From Streptomyces sclerotialus (GTDB taxonomy: Bacteria > Actinomycetota > Actinomycetes > Streptomycetales > Streptomycetaceae): 64,000 bases of DNA. This document shows positions 1 through 9,662 of this stretch, piece after piece. The notes under the pieces were generated by a model. That model made no database searches. It was not told where the DNA came from and saw nothing but the letters and a program-made list of their open reading frames with translations. Made by a program: the position numbers and the translations under genes. Within the stretch, counting starts at the first letter, position 1, and each line of letters starts with the position of its first letter. The stretch spans positions 5,704,001 through 5,768,000 of the forward strand of contig NZ_JBFOHP010000002.1 in the NCBI RefSeq assembly GCF_040907265.1. The letters are read 5' to 3'.

Positions 1-2619
1 CCGTGCGCCCTGTCCTTCCCCCGTCCCTACGACCGCTCAGCGAACTGGCGCGGAACCTGCGCTGGTCCTGGCACACCGAGACCCGCGAGCTCTTCCACTC
101 CCTGGACCCCGACGGCCGGCAGCGGCCCGGCTCCGACCCCGTCCAGCTCCTCGGCACCGTCACCGCCGAACGCCTCACCGAGCTGGCCGCCGACCGGCGC
201 TTCCTGCGCCGCCTCACCGCCTGCGCCGACGACCTGCAGGACTACCTCTCCGGCCGCCGCTGGTACCAGTCCGTCGACGGCGCCCTGCCCCGGGCCGTCG
301 CCTACTTCTCACCGGAATTCGGCATCACCGCCGCCCTCCCGCAGTACTCCGGCGGCCTCGGCATCCTCGCCGGCGACCACCTCAAGGCCGCCTCCGACCT
401 CGGCGTCCCGCTCATCGGCGTCGGCCTGCTCTACCGCCACGGCTACTTCCGCCAGACCCTCTCCCGAGAGGGCTGGCAGCAGGAGCACTACCCGGTCCTC
501 GACCCCAACGAGCTGCCCCTGGAACTGCTCCGCGAGGCCGACGGCGCCCCCGCCCAGGTCTCCCTCGCGCTGCCCGGCGGCCGCCGGCTGCGCTCGTACA
601 TCTGGCAGGCCCGCGTCGGCCGCGTCCCCCTGCTCCTCCTCGACTCCGACGTCGAGGAGAACGGCCCCGGCGAACGCCAGGTCACCGACCGCCTCTACGG
701 CGGCGGCAGCGAGCACCGCCTCCTCCAGGAGATGCTGCTCGGCATCGGCGGCGTACGCGCTGTCCGTACGTACTGCCGGCTCACCGGCCACCACGCGCCC
801 GAGGTCTTCCACACCAACGAGGGCCACGCCGGCTTCCTCGGCCTGGAACGCATCCGCGAACTGTCCGAAGACGACGCCGGCGGGCTGGATTTCGACAGCG
901 CCCTGGAAGCCGTACGCGCCGGCACCGTCTTCACCACCCACACCCCCGTCCCCGCCGGCATCGACCGCTTCGACCGCGAACTGGTCGCCCGCCACTTCGG
1001 CCCCGACGGCGAACTCCCCGGCATCGACGCCGCCCGGGTCCTCGGCCTCGGCATGGAGAGCTACCCCGGCGGCGAGCCCAACGTCTTCAACATGGCCGTG
1101 ATGGGCCTGCGCCTGGCCCAGCGCGCCAACGGCGTCTCCACGCTGCACGGCGGCGTCAGCCGGGAGATGTTCGCCGGACTCTGGCCCGGCTTCGACCCCG
1201 ACGAGGTACCGATCACCTCCGTCACCAACGGCGTGCACGCACCCACCTGGGTCGCCCCCGAGGTCTTCCGCCTCGGCGCCAAGCAGATCGGCGCCACCCG
1301 CGCCGAGGACGCCCTCACCGTCGGCGGCTCCGAACGCTGGTCGGCGGTGGCCGACATCCCCGACCCCGCCATCTGGGACCTCCGCCGCACCCTGCGCGAA
1401 CAGCTGGTCACCGAGGTACGCATGCGGCTGCGCGCCTCCTGGCGGCAGCGCGGCGCCGCCACCGCCGAACTGGGCTGGATCGACTCCGTCCTGGACCCCG
1501 ACATCCTCACCATCGGCTTCGCCCGCCGCGTGCCCTCCTACAAGCGCCTCACCCTCATGCTCCGCGACCGCGACCGCCTCATGGAGCTGCTGCTCCACCC
1601 CGAGCGGCCGATCCAGATCGTGGTGGCCGGCAAGGCGCACCCCGCCGACGACAGCGGCAAACGCCTCGTCCAGGAACTGGTCCGGTTCGCCGACGACCCG
1701 CGCGTCCGGCACCGCATCGTCTTCCTGCCGGACTACGGCATGGCCATGGCGCAGAAGCTCTACCCGGGCTGCGACATCTGGCTGAACAACCCGCTGCGCC
1801 CCCTGGAGGCCTGCGGCACCTCCGGCATGAAGGCAGCGCTCAACGGCGCGCTGAACCTCTCCGTCCTCGACGGCTGGTGGGACGAGTGGTACGAGCCGGA
1901 CTTCGGCTGGTCCATCCCCACCGCCGACGGCACCGCCACCGACGAGGAACGCCGCGACGACCTCGAAGCCGCGGCCCTCTACGAACTCCTCGAACAGCGT
2001 GTCGCGCCCCGCTTCTACGAGCGCGACGAGGCGGGCGTGGCCCACCGCTGGGTCGAGATGGTCCGCCGCACACTGGTCACCCTCGGCCCGAAGGTCCTGG
2101 CGGGCCGCATGGTCCGCGAGTACGTCGAGCGGCTCTACGCCCCCGCCGCGCACGCGCACCGCGCCCTCACCCCGGACGCCGCGCGCGACCTCGCACGGTG
2201 GAAGGCCCGGGTACGGGAGGCCTGGCCGCGGGTCGCCGTCGACCACGTCGAGACCGGCAGCGCCGCCACGCCCGCCAACGGCCAGGCCGAACTGGGCGGC
2301 ACCCTGGCCCTCCGCGTCCGGGTGACCCTGGACGAGCTGGCCCCCGAGGACGTCGAGGTACAGCTGGTGTCCGGCCGGGTCGACGAGTCCGACCGGATCG
2401 CCGACCCGCTCACCGTGCCGCTCAAGCCGGCGGGCGGCCCCGACATGGAGGGCCGCTGGCTCTACGAGGGCCCCCTCGTCCTGGACCGGACGGGCCCCTT
2501 CGGCTACACCGTCCGCATCCTCCCCGCCCACCCCCCTCCTGGCCACGGGCGCCGAAATGGGCCTGCTCGCGACCCCTTCGGAGACCACGGGCGAGGCGGC
2601 GGGAGTACTCCTGCGCTGA
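1..2619 (+). CDS. glgP: Alpha-glucan (glycogen) phosphorylase, 5' truncated, 3' frameshift
   Basis: Phosphorolysis of glycogen or maltodextrin to glucose-1-phosphate in the cytoplasm. The reading frame is already open at the window edge. The GTG at 3 falls inside the conserved N-terminal stretch (RPVLP...LRPLSELARNLRWSW), so the true start is upstream. The protein has the DUF3417 N-terminal region of the actinobacterial GlgP family, then the phosphorylase body with the PLP-site stretch EACGTSGMKAALNG. Near the 3' end a run of six C at 2531-2536 shifts the frame. Removing one C restores a natural tail (HPLLATGAEMGLLATPSE) and a stop at 2617-2619, giving about 871 residues. As written, translation runs on to 2834 through the terminator, giving an unnatural Arg/Gly/Pro-rich tail. 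A homopolymer sequencing error is the simplest explanation; a real mutation is possible. glgX at 9.7 kb serves the same pathway. Confidence 0.9.
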
Positions 2620-2660
2620 CCGGCACGGCCCCGGCCGGCAGAGCGAGGAACGAGACGGAA

Positions 2661-2703
2661 GAGCGGTGCCCGGAGGGATGTCGGGAGCCTCCGGGCACCG
2701 CTC
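2661..2703 (+). terminator. Hairpin terminator after glgP
   Basis: Perfect 16-bp stem (arms 2661-2676 and 2688-2703, GAGCGGTGCCCGGAGG and its complement) with an 11-nt loop, 42 bp after the restored glgP stop. It lies between the convergent glgP and M4 protease genes and could serve both strands. There is no T-run, as is usual in Streptomyces. The frameshifted reading of glgP would run straight through it. Confidence 0.8.
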
Positions 2704-2736
2704 GGTCTGCGGGCGACGCGCCGATCCGTACGGCTG

Positions 2737-2809
2737 GCGGGGTACGGATCACCCCGTGCGCCACGCGGGGTACGGATCACCCTGTGGACAACGCCCGCCG
2801 GGTGATCCG
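2737..2809. repeat. Direct and inverted CGGATCACCC repeats
   Basis: An 18-bp direct repeat (GCGGGGTACGGATCACCC) occurs at 2737-2754 and 2765-2782, and its 10-bp core is repeated in inverted orientation at 2800-2809 (GGGTGATCCG). It lies in the space between convergent genes, just past the glgP terminator. Function is unknown: it could be a local duplication or a protein-binding site. Confidence 0.5.
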
Positions 2810-2855
2810 CCCCGCTAAGCTCCCCGGACTGTAAGGGGGGCCTGGTGGCGGAGCG

Positions 2856-4484
2856 TTACTTCACGTTGACGCCCGTCCACGCCGCCTCGACGCCCTTGAC
2901 CTCGGCGCCGTCCGCGCCGTACAGGTCGGTGGCGGCCTTGACGGTCGCCTCGCGGGCCGCCTTGTAGTCGGTCGTCGAGGTCATGTACGCGGTGAGCGCC
3001 TTGTACCAGATCTTCTCGGCCTTCTCCCGGCCGATGCCCTCGACCTTGGAGCCGTCGGCGGTCGGGCTGTCGTACTTCACGCCGTCGATCTCCTTCGCGC
3101 CGCTGCCCTCGGACAGCAGGTAGAAGAAGTGGTTGGCGATGCCCGAGGAGTAGTGCACGTCGACGTCGCCGGCGCCCTCCTTCCAGAAGTCCAGCGAGTT
3201 GCCGTCCTTGCTGGGCTTGTCCATGTACCGCAGCGGGCTGCCGTCACCGTTGATGTCGATCTTCTCGCCGATGAGGTAGTCGCCCGGGTCCTCGGCGTTC
3301 TCGGCGCTGAACTCGGTCGCGGTGCCGAAGATGTCGGAGGTGGCCTCGTTCAGGCCGCCGGACTCGCCGCTGTACTCCAGGTTCGCGGTGGCCGAGGTGA
3401 CACCGTGCGACATCTCGTGCGCCGCCACGTCCAGGGCGGTCAGCGGGTGGGTGTTGCCCTCGCCGTCGCCGTACGTCATGCAGAAGCAGCTGTCGTCCCA
3501 GAACGCGTTCACGTAGTTCTGGCCGTAGTGCACGCGGGAGGTCGCGCCCTTGCCGTCGCCGTTGATGCCGCTGCGGCCGTGCACGTTCTTGTAGTAGTCC
3601 CAGGTGACCTGGGCGCCGTACGCGGCGTCGACGGCGGCGGTCTGCGGGTCGTCGCCCTTGCCGGTGCCCCAGGTGTCGTCGTCGTCCGTGAGCAGCTTGC
3701 CCTCGCCGCTCTCCTTGCCGCCCAGGTCGTACGTGGCGTGGCCGCCGCGGCTGTCGTCGGTCAGCTCGTAGCCGCCGCTGCCCTTCTTGGTGGCCAGCTC
3801 GACCTTGCCGCTGTACATGCTGGTGCCGGCGCCGGTCTCGATGGCCTGGTGCTGGAAGAGCTTCTTGCCGGTGTTCGCGTCGGTGACGACGTGCAGCTCG
3901 CTGGGCGTGCCGTCCTTCTGGACGCCCTTGACCACGGTCTCGTACGCGAGGACGGGCTTGCCGGAAGCGGCCCAGATGACCTTGTTCGGGGTGGCCGCGT
4001 CGGACTTCTTGATGCCCTCGGTCTTCCCGGACACCGACCGGGCCGAGGCCGCGGCCTTCCTGGGGGCGATCTTCGCGGTGGTGGAGGTGACCTTGACGGC
4101 GGCCTTCGTGGCCTTGGTGGCCGACGTGATGGCGCCGCCCCTGGCCTGGTGGACGATCAGGTCACCGCCGAGGACGGGCAGGCCGTCGTAGGTGCGGTCG
4201 TAGCGGGTGTGGGTGGTGCCGTCGGCGTCCTTGACGACGTCCTTGACGACCAGCTTCTCCTTGGCGCCGAGCCCGAGCTCCTCGGCGGTCCTCGCCTTGG
4301 TGGCCTGCGCGTCGCGGAGCAGTTCCGCGCGGTGCGAGGCGGTCATCTTGACCGGTGATCCGGCGGCCTCGTGGGAGGTGGGGGCCGCGCCCGCCGTGCC
4401 GGTGGCGATGCCGGCCGCGAGCAGTGCTGCCGCGGCGACGGAGGCGCCGGCGATACGGGTGGTGCGCGATATGTGGGGGGTCAC
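2856..4484 (-). CDS. Secreted thermolysin-family (M4) neutral zinc metalloprotease
   Basis: Extracellular protease, 542 residues. The N-terminus carries a Sec signal peptide (hydrophobic 11-33, likely cleavage after AGAA at about 34). An FTP/PepSY-type inhibitory and chaperone propeptide follows (about 70-210), then the M4 catalytic region. Zinc ligands are in HEMSH (356-360) with the third ligand E380 in GLNEATSD; the catalytic His is about H444 in DVHYSSGIANHFFYL. GTG start at 4484 is preceded by AAGGAG at 7-8 nt. Unlike its downstream neighbour it ends right after the catalytic domain. The two genes are close paralogues across the catalytic domain and probably arose by tandem duplication. 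Family identity is certain; substrate preference is not. Confidence 0.95.
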   Translation of the reverse strand: MTPHISRTTRIAGASVAAAALLAAGIATGTAGAAPTSHEAAGSPVKMTASHRAELLRDAQATKARTAEELGLGAKEKLVVKDVVKDADGTTHTRYDRTYDGLPVLGGDLIVHQARGGAITSATKATKAAVKVTSTTAKIAPRKAAASARSVSGKTEGIKKSDAATPNKVIWAASGKPVLAYETVVKGVQKDGTPSELHVVTDANTGKKLFQHQAIETGAGTSMYSGKVELATKKGSGGYELTDDSRGGHATYDLGGKESGEGKLLTDDDDTWGTGKGDDPQTAAVDAAYGAQVTWDYYKNVHGRSGINGDGKGATSRVHYGQNYVNAFWDDSCFCMTYGDGEGNTHPLTALDVAAHEMSHGVTSATANLEYSGESGGLNEATSDIFGTATEFSAENAEDPGDYLIGEKIDINGDGSPLRYMDKPSKDGNSLDFWKEGAGDVDVHYSSGIANHFFYLLSEGSGAKEIDGVKYDSPTADGSKVEGIGREKAEKIWYKALTAYMTSTTDYKAAREATVKAATDLYGADGAEVKGVEAAWTGVNVK

Positions 4485-4639
4485 GCGTGCTCCTTCAACT
4501 TTGCCAAATGGTGGGGGTGCAAAGTGATGCGGGTGGTACGTGCGGGGTCAGCGTGCCATTCCAACGGACGGCTGTCACCGGGTAATTGGGGGCGGTGTGC
4601 AATTTGTTCGCAAAGAGCGCGCTGTCGTCCGCATAACGG

Positions 4640-4679
4640 AGGAGTGCCACCCCCGCCGGGCGGCGGGGGTGGCACTCCT
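4640..4679 (-). terminator. Hairpin terminator between the two M4 proteases
   Basis: Perfect 18-bp stem (arms 4640-4657 and 4662-4679) with a 4-nt loop, about 27 bp past the stop of the upstream minus-strand protease at 4706. It implies that the two protease genes are transcribed separately. The remaining stretch, 4496-4639, would hold the promoter of the 542-residue protease. Confidence 0.85.
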
Positions 4680-4705
4680 GGTCGTGTGTCTGCCGGGGGA
4701 CCGGG

Positions 4706-6745
4706 TCAGAAGGTCAGCTTCCAGCCGTTGAGGCGGCCGGTGTCACCGGAGTACACGTCGCGGATGCGGAGCTTCCAGGTGCCGGAGGCGTTCTCCGAGG
4801 AGGCGTTGACCGTGTAGGTGGCCTTCACGTCCGCCGCCGAGTCCCAGGCGCTGGAGTTCTTCAGGCGGTACGCCGTGCCGTCCGGCGCGACCAGGTCGAG
4901 GACGAGGTCACCGCGGTAGCTGTGGGTGATGTCCACGCCGACCTTGAGCGTGCTCGGGGCCTTGCCGGTCCGGTTGACGGCGATCGACGAGGTGACCGCG
5001 GCACCCGCGTCCGGGATCGCCAGGGCGTTGTTGTTCTCGTAGACGTTGTCGCCGGGGTCGCCCGGGTCGCCGCCGTCGCCGACGCGGCTGCCGACGTTCA
5101 CCGCGGCCCAGGTGTTGGCGACCGTGTTGTACGTCGCGGTGTCCTTGCCGAAGAGGTCGGCGGCGGCGTTCAGGGTGGCGGTGCGGGCCGCCGCGTAGTT
5201 GGTGGTGGAGCTCATGTACTGGGTGAGCGCCTTGTACCAGATCTTCTCGGCGTTGGCCCGGCCGATGCCCGGCACGGGCAGACCGTCGGAGGTCGGGCTG
5301 TCGTAGTGCACGCCGTTGATGTCCTTCGCGCCGCTGCCCTCGGACAGCAGGTAGAAGAAGTGGTTGGCGATACCGGAGGAGTAGTGCACGTCGACGTTGC
5401 CGACGCCGGAGTACCAGTAGTCCTTGGACGCGCCGTCCTTGCTGGGCTTGTCCATGTAGCGCAGCGGGGTGCCGTCGCCGTTGATGTCGATCTTCTCGCC
5501 GACGAGGTAGTCGCCCGGGTCCTCGGGGTTGTCGGCGTTGAACTCCACGGCCGCCGCGAAGATGTCGGAGGTCGCCTCGTTCAGGCCGCCGGACTCACCG
5601 CTGTAGACGAGGTCGGCGGTGGCGGAGGTGACGCCGTGCGTCATCTCGTGCGCCGCCACGTCGATCGAGGTGAGGGGCGCCGCGTTGCCCGACCCGTCGC
5701 CGTAGGTCATGCAGAAGCAGCTGTCGTCCCAGAAGGCGTTGACGTAGTTGTTGCCGTAGTGGACCCGGCTGTACGCGCCGACGCCGTCGCCCTTGATGCC
5801 GCTGCGGCCGTGCACGTTCTTGTAGTAGTCCCAGGTGAGCTGGGCGCCGTAGGCGGCGTCCACGCCCGCGGTCTGGACGTTCTGCGGGGTGCCGTCACCC
5901 CACACGTCGTCGGCGTCGGTGAAGAGCGTGCCGGTCCCGGAGGAGCCGTGGTTGAGGTTGTACGTCTTGTGGTTGCCGCGCGTGGTGTCCGTCATGGTGT
6001 ACGACGGCGCGGTCCCGATGGTCACCTTGCCGCTGTACTGGCTGTTGCCGGTGCCCTGCTCGATGCCCTGGTACTGGAAGAGCTTCTCGCCGGTGGTGGC
6101 GTCGGTGATGACGTGCAGCTGGTTCGGCGTCTGGCCGTCGTCCTGCAGCCCGCCGACGACGGTCTCGTACGCGAGTACCGGCTTGCCGTCCGCCGCCCAG
6201 ACCACCGTGCGGGGCTCCTTGGCGACGGACTTCTCCGCGCCCTCCGCCTTCGAGGCCTTCAGTGCCTTCGCCTCGGCGGTCGCCGGCGTCACGGTCGCCT
6301 TGGTGCCGGCCACGGCTATCCGGGCCGTGACGCCCTTGGTGACCCGCTCGACCTTCCCGGCGCGGGTCTCGTGCACGACGAGGTCGCCGCCGAGTACGGG
6401 CAGTCCCTTGTAGGTGCGCTCGTACCGGGTGTGGGTGGTGCCGTCCCGGTCCTGCTGGACGTCCCGGACGACGAGCTTCTCGTCGGCGCCGAGCTGGAGC
6501 TTCTTCGCCGTCTGCGCGGTGGTGGCCGCCGCGTCCTTCAGCAGCTCCGCACGCTGCGAGGGGGAGAGCTTGACGGGCAGGGCGCCAGCCCGGGGCTGGG
6601 CGTGGGCGGTGCCGGGGTTGGGCGCCGCGTTGCCCGCGCCGGTCTGCACGCCGACGGCGAGCAGGGCCGTCACGGCGACGAGGGTCCCGGTGGCCGTCGC
6701 ACGTCTGCGGGCCTGGCCGGAGCGTCCATGGGGGGTGCGTCTCAC
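4706..6745 (-). CDS. Secreted M4 metalloprotease with C-terminal P (proprotein convertase) domain
   Basis: 679-residue secreted zinc protease. Order: signal peptide (about 13-41, ending GNAA), FTP/PepSY propeptide (about 85-230), M4 catalytic domain with HEMTH (366-370), third ligand E390 and catalytic His about H454. A Gly/Asp/Pro linker follows (about 553-567), then a P-type beta-sandwich (about 568-679, containing HSYRGDLVLDLVAPDGT and GTWKLRIRD). P domains often stabilise or target secreted proteases. The GTG start at 6745 was chosen because AAGGAG lies 8 nt upstream and a signal peptide follows immediately. The same frame stays open to 7402, but that extension is Arg/Pro/Ser-rich non-coding translation. 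It ends in a strong terminator (4640-4679). Confidence 0.95.
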   Translation of the reverse strand: MRRTPHGRSGQARRRATATGTLVAVTALLAVGVQTGAGNAAPNPGTAHAQPRAGALPVKLSPSQRAELLKDAAATTAQTAKKLQLGADEKLVVRDVQQDRDGTTHTRYERTYKGLPVLGGDLVVHETRAGKVERVTKGVTARIAVAGTKATVTPATAEAKALKASKAEGAEKSVAKEPRTVVWAADGKPVLAYETVVGGLQDDGQTPNQLHVITDATTGEKLFQYQGIEQGTGNSQYSGKVTIGTAPSYTMTDTTRGNHKTYNLNHGSSGTGTLFTDADDVWGDGTPQNVQTAGVDAAYGAQLTWDYYKNVHGRSGIKGDGVGAYSRVHYGNNYVNAFWDDSCFCMTYGDGSGNAAPLTSIDVAAHEMTHGVTSATADLVYSGESGGLNEATSDIFAAAVEFNADNPEDPGDYLVGEKIDINGDGTPLRYMDKPSKDGASKDYWYSGVGNVDVHYSSGIANHFFYLLSEGSGAKDINGVHYDSPTSDGLPVPGIGRANAEKIWYKALTQYMSSTTNYAAARTATLNAAADLFGKDTATYNTVANTWAAVNVGSRVGDGGDPGDPGDNVYENNNALAIPDAGAAVTSSIAVNRTGKAPSTLKVGVDITHSYRGDLVLDLVAPDGTAYRLKNSSAWDSAADVKATYTVNASSENASGTWKLRIRDVYSGDTGRLNGWKLTF

Positions 6746-7013
6746 GCTGGCTCCTTCTGCGGGGCAGCGGCGGGATGGGCCGCTGCCGGGGGGACCGGCC
6801 GGCTGGGTGGCCGGCCGGGCAGAACAAGTGCGTGTGGGGGGAGCGGTACGTGCGTGACCGGCGCGGGCAGTGATGCTGTGGGGACCCGCTCCGACTGCCG
6901 CGCAGCTTCCCACCTGCCGGGGCCGATTGACAGGGTCCGGACAACGATATGGCCGGAAACCGTCCGTAGAGCGGCGGACGGTGTTCGTATAACGGTCAAC
7001 CAATCGGGGATGG

Positions 7014-7402
7014 TCAGTCGGCCTCGACGCGCACCTCGTCCCGGACGCGGCCCGCCTTGGGGGCGAAGGCCTGGAGGCCGACGGATCCGGGGCCGGCGTC
7101 GAGCGAGTACGCCCCGCCGTCCAGGGTCCCGGGCACCGCCGGCGCGTACCGCGGCCCGTACGAGCCGCGGGCGAACGGCGCGCCGGTCTGGAACACGCCC
7201 CGTACCGCCACGGACGCGACACACAGTGCGCCGGGCACGAGGGCGACGATCGCGCCGGAACCCGGTCCCTTCCCCTTCGGCGGCGGCCCCATGGGCGGCA
7301 TCCCCCACGGCGCGCCGGGCTGCTGCCCGTACAGCTGCGGAGGTACCGGCTGCTGTCCGTGCGGAGGGTACGAAGGGCCGGGGGAGGCGGCGGCGTGGTC
7401 AT
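7014..7402 (-). pseudogene. Small proline-rich single-pass membrane protein, probable frameshift near 5' end
   Basis: The frame ending at 7014 reads through a Pro/Gln/Gly-rich segment (YPPHGQQPVPPQLYGQQPG), a KGKG basic patch, one hydrophobic segment (AIVALVPGALCVASVAV) and a polar tail. This layout is common in Streptomyces proline-rich membrane proteins. The only in-frame ATG of that frame is at 7301, after the proline-rich part. A well-placed ATG at 7402 (MTTPPPPP) is in the next frame. Adding one base in the G/C run at about 7379-7384 would join them into a roughly 130-residue protein. It may be a real one-base deletion or a homopolymer error. Function unknown. Confidence 0.5.
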
Positions 7403-7426
7403 GGTCAGCGTCTTGTCATGGCGGTG

Positions 7427-9531
7427 TCACTGGACCAGGCTCTCCCGCCAGGCGTCGTGAAGGCCGGCGAAGTGGCCCTTTCCGGCGATGAGCCGGCCGG
7501 GGGCGCCGTCCTCGATGATGCGGCCTCCGGACATCACCAGGACGCGGTCGGCGATCCCGACCGTGGAGAGGCGGTGGGCGATGACGACGGCGGTGCGGTC
7601 GCGGAGGACGGTGTGCATGGCGCGCTGGACGGCGCGTTCGCCGGGGATGTCGAGGGAGGAGGTGGCCTCGTCGAGGACGAGGACGGCCGGGTCGGCGAGC
7701 AGCGCGCGGGCGAAGGAGACCAGCTGGCGCTGGCCGGCGGAGATGCGGCCGCCGCGCTTGCGTACGTCGGTGTCGTAGCCCTCGGGGAGCGCGCTGATGA
7801 ACTCGTGCGCGCCGATGGCCTTCGCCGCCGCCTCGATGTCGGCACGGGTGGCGTCCGGGCGGCCGAGGGCGATGTTCTCGGCGACCGTGCCGGAGAACAG
7901 GAATGCCTCCTGGGTGACCATGACGACCCCGCGCCGCAGGTCGGCGGCGGACAGGTCGCGGAGGTCGACGCCGTCCAGGAGGACCCGGCCCTCGCTCGGG
8001 TCGTAGAAGCGGGCGAGCAGCTTGGCGAGGGTGGATTTGCCCGCGCCCGTGCTGCCCACCAAGGCGACGGTGCTCCCCGCGGCCAGCGTGAGGTCGAAGC
8101 GGGGCAGCACCTCGCCGCCCGTGCGGTACCCGAACCGGACGCCGGCGAACGTCACTTCGCGGCCGGGGCGGCCGGCGGCGCGCGCGGGCAGCGGCACGGG
8201 CGCGGCCGGTTCCGGGACGGCCGGGCGCTGCGCGAGCAGGCCCGCGATCTTCTCCAGGGACGCGGCGGCCGACTGGTAGCTGTTGAGGAACAGCCCGAGC
8301 CGGTCGATCGGGTCGTACAGCCGCCGCAGGTACAGCACGGCGGCGGCGAGCACACCGAGGGCCAGCGAGCCGGCGGCGACCCGGTAGGCGCCCCACAGGA
8401 CGATGGCCGCGAGGGAGATGTTGGCGGACATACGCGAGAGGACCACGTACCGGGCCATCTCCAGGATGCCGGCGCCGTTGGCCCGCTCGTGGACGTGGTT
8501 CAGCCGGGCGAACGCGGCGTCGTTGGCCCGCTCACGGCGGAACGCCTGGACGGGACGGATGCCGTTGAGCGTCTCGGTGAACTTCACGATGACCGCGGCG
8601 ATGGCCGTCGAGCGGCGCTTGTGGACGGTCCGGGAGCGGCGCCGGAAGGAGCGGATCAGGAACAGGAGAGGGCCCGCCGACAGCACGGCGGCGGCCCCCA
8701 GGCCCCAGTCCAGGTACAGCAGCATCGCCGTCACGTAGACCATGGAGAGCACCACTCCGGCCAGCTCCTGCAGGCCGTCGTCGAGCAGCTCGCGCAGCGA
8801 CTCCACGTCGGTGGTGGAGCGGGAGATCAGCCGGCCGGAGGTGTAGCGCTCGTGGAAGTCCAGGCTGAGCGCCTGGGCATGCCGGAAGATCCGCCCGCGC
8901 AGGTCGCGCAGGACGTCCTGGCTGACCCGTGCGCAGGAGCGGGTGAAGGCGTACTGCAGGACGCCCGCGGCCAGCGCGCAGCCGAGGTAGCCGGCGCCGA
9001 CGGCGAGCAGCGGGCCGTGGTCGTGCGCCCGCAGCGCGGGTACGGCGTGGTCGATGGCGTACGCGACCAGCAGCGGCCCGGCCTGCACGGCGGCCTCCGC
9101 AGCAGCTGCAGGTCGGTCGTGCCACGGGAGAGCAGCTGCCCGGTGGGCCAGCGGTCGTGGAAGGCCACCGGCAGCCGCTGCAGATGGCGGTACAGGGCGT
9201 CCCGCATCGACGCCTCGACGCCCGCCAGCGGGCGCGCGATCAGCCACCGGCGCAGCCCGAAGAGCCCGGCCTCGATGAGCCCCAGGAGCAGCAGGAGCCC
9301 GCCGCCCAGCCAGATGCCGCCCGCGTCCCGCCGTGCCACCGGCCCGTCGACCAGCCACTTCAGTACCAGCGGGATGAGCAGGCCCATGCCGGAGGCGAGG
9401 ACGGCGGCGCCCGCCGCGCCGAACAGCCGGGCGCGCACGGGACGGATGTACGGCCACAGCCGCAGCAGCGACCGCACCGCGGAGCGGGGTGGAGGGACGG
9501 CGGACTCGGGGCAGTTCGCTGCAGCGCTCAT
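7427..9531 (-). pseudogene. Chimeric ABC exporter: N-terminus of one half-transporter joined out of frame to a second
   Basis: Residues 1-145 from the ATG at 9531 are the start of an ABC-type exporter TM domain (LLRLWPYIRPVRARLFG... to GTTDLQLLR). At 9097-9100 this frame turns to nonsense. In another frame a second exporter continues from EAAVQAGPLLVAYAIDHAVPAL through the rest of its TM domain and a complete ATPase (Walker A GSTGAGKST, signature ISAGQRQL, Walker B VLVLDEATSSLD, H-loop VIAHRLST) to the stop at 7427. Streptomyces commonly has two adjacent half-transporter genes of these types. The first has lost its remaining TM region and whole ATPase, the second its first helix or so, an estimated 1.5 kb. 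GCGG at the joint could be microhomology. Probably non-functional unless this is a misassembly. Confidence 0.8.
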
Positions 9532-9580
9532 CAGCAGTGAGAGTAGAAGTCACCGCTGACGGTCCTCATACGGTTTTTTT

Positions 9581-9603
9581 CCGCCGGAGGAGCGGTCCGG
9601 CGG
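9581..9603 (-). terminator. Hairpin between glgX and ABC exporter
   Basis: 8-bp stem (9581-9588 with 9596-9603) and 7-nt loop, about 60 nt past the glgX stop on the minus strand. A run of seven T at 9574-9580 on the plus strand reads as A-rich after the hairpin in the glgX direction, so it is not a canonical U-tract. It is a plausible but weak terminator. Confidence 0.35.
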
Positions 9604-9626
9604 CGGGCCGTCCGGAAAGCAGCGCG

Positions 9627-9662
9627 CCGTCCGTCAGCGGCTCACCGTCCGTCAGCGGCTCA
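9627..9662. repeat. 18-bp tandem duplication at the glgX stop codon
   Basis: Two adjacent perfect copies of an 18-bp unit (CCGTCCGTCAGCGGCTCA), 9627-9644 and 9645-9662. The second includes the glgX stop codon, so the minus strand has two in-frame stops 18 nt apart. It looks like a slippage duplication. Confidence 0.7.

Noticed and set aside
309..2780. Long open frame antisense to glgP (823 codons), and similar long antisense frames elsewhere (for example 31847-34417, 35517-38537, 48413-50905, 51237-55295)
   Set aside because: In very high-GC DNA the complement of a gene's third-position-biased frame stays open. These translations are Gly/Val/Arg/Asp-rich, lack domains and match the expected shadow frame of the real gene opposite.
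6746..7402. 220-codon N-terminal extension of the P-domain protease
   Set aside because: Arg/Pro/Ser-rich non-coding translation; the GTG at 6745 has a good ribosome site followed by a signal peptide.
9574..9580. Run of seven T as a classical rho-independent terminator
   Set aside because: The T-run precedes, rather than follows, the hairpin on the plus strand, and gives an A-run after it on the minus strand.
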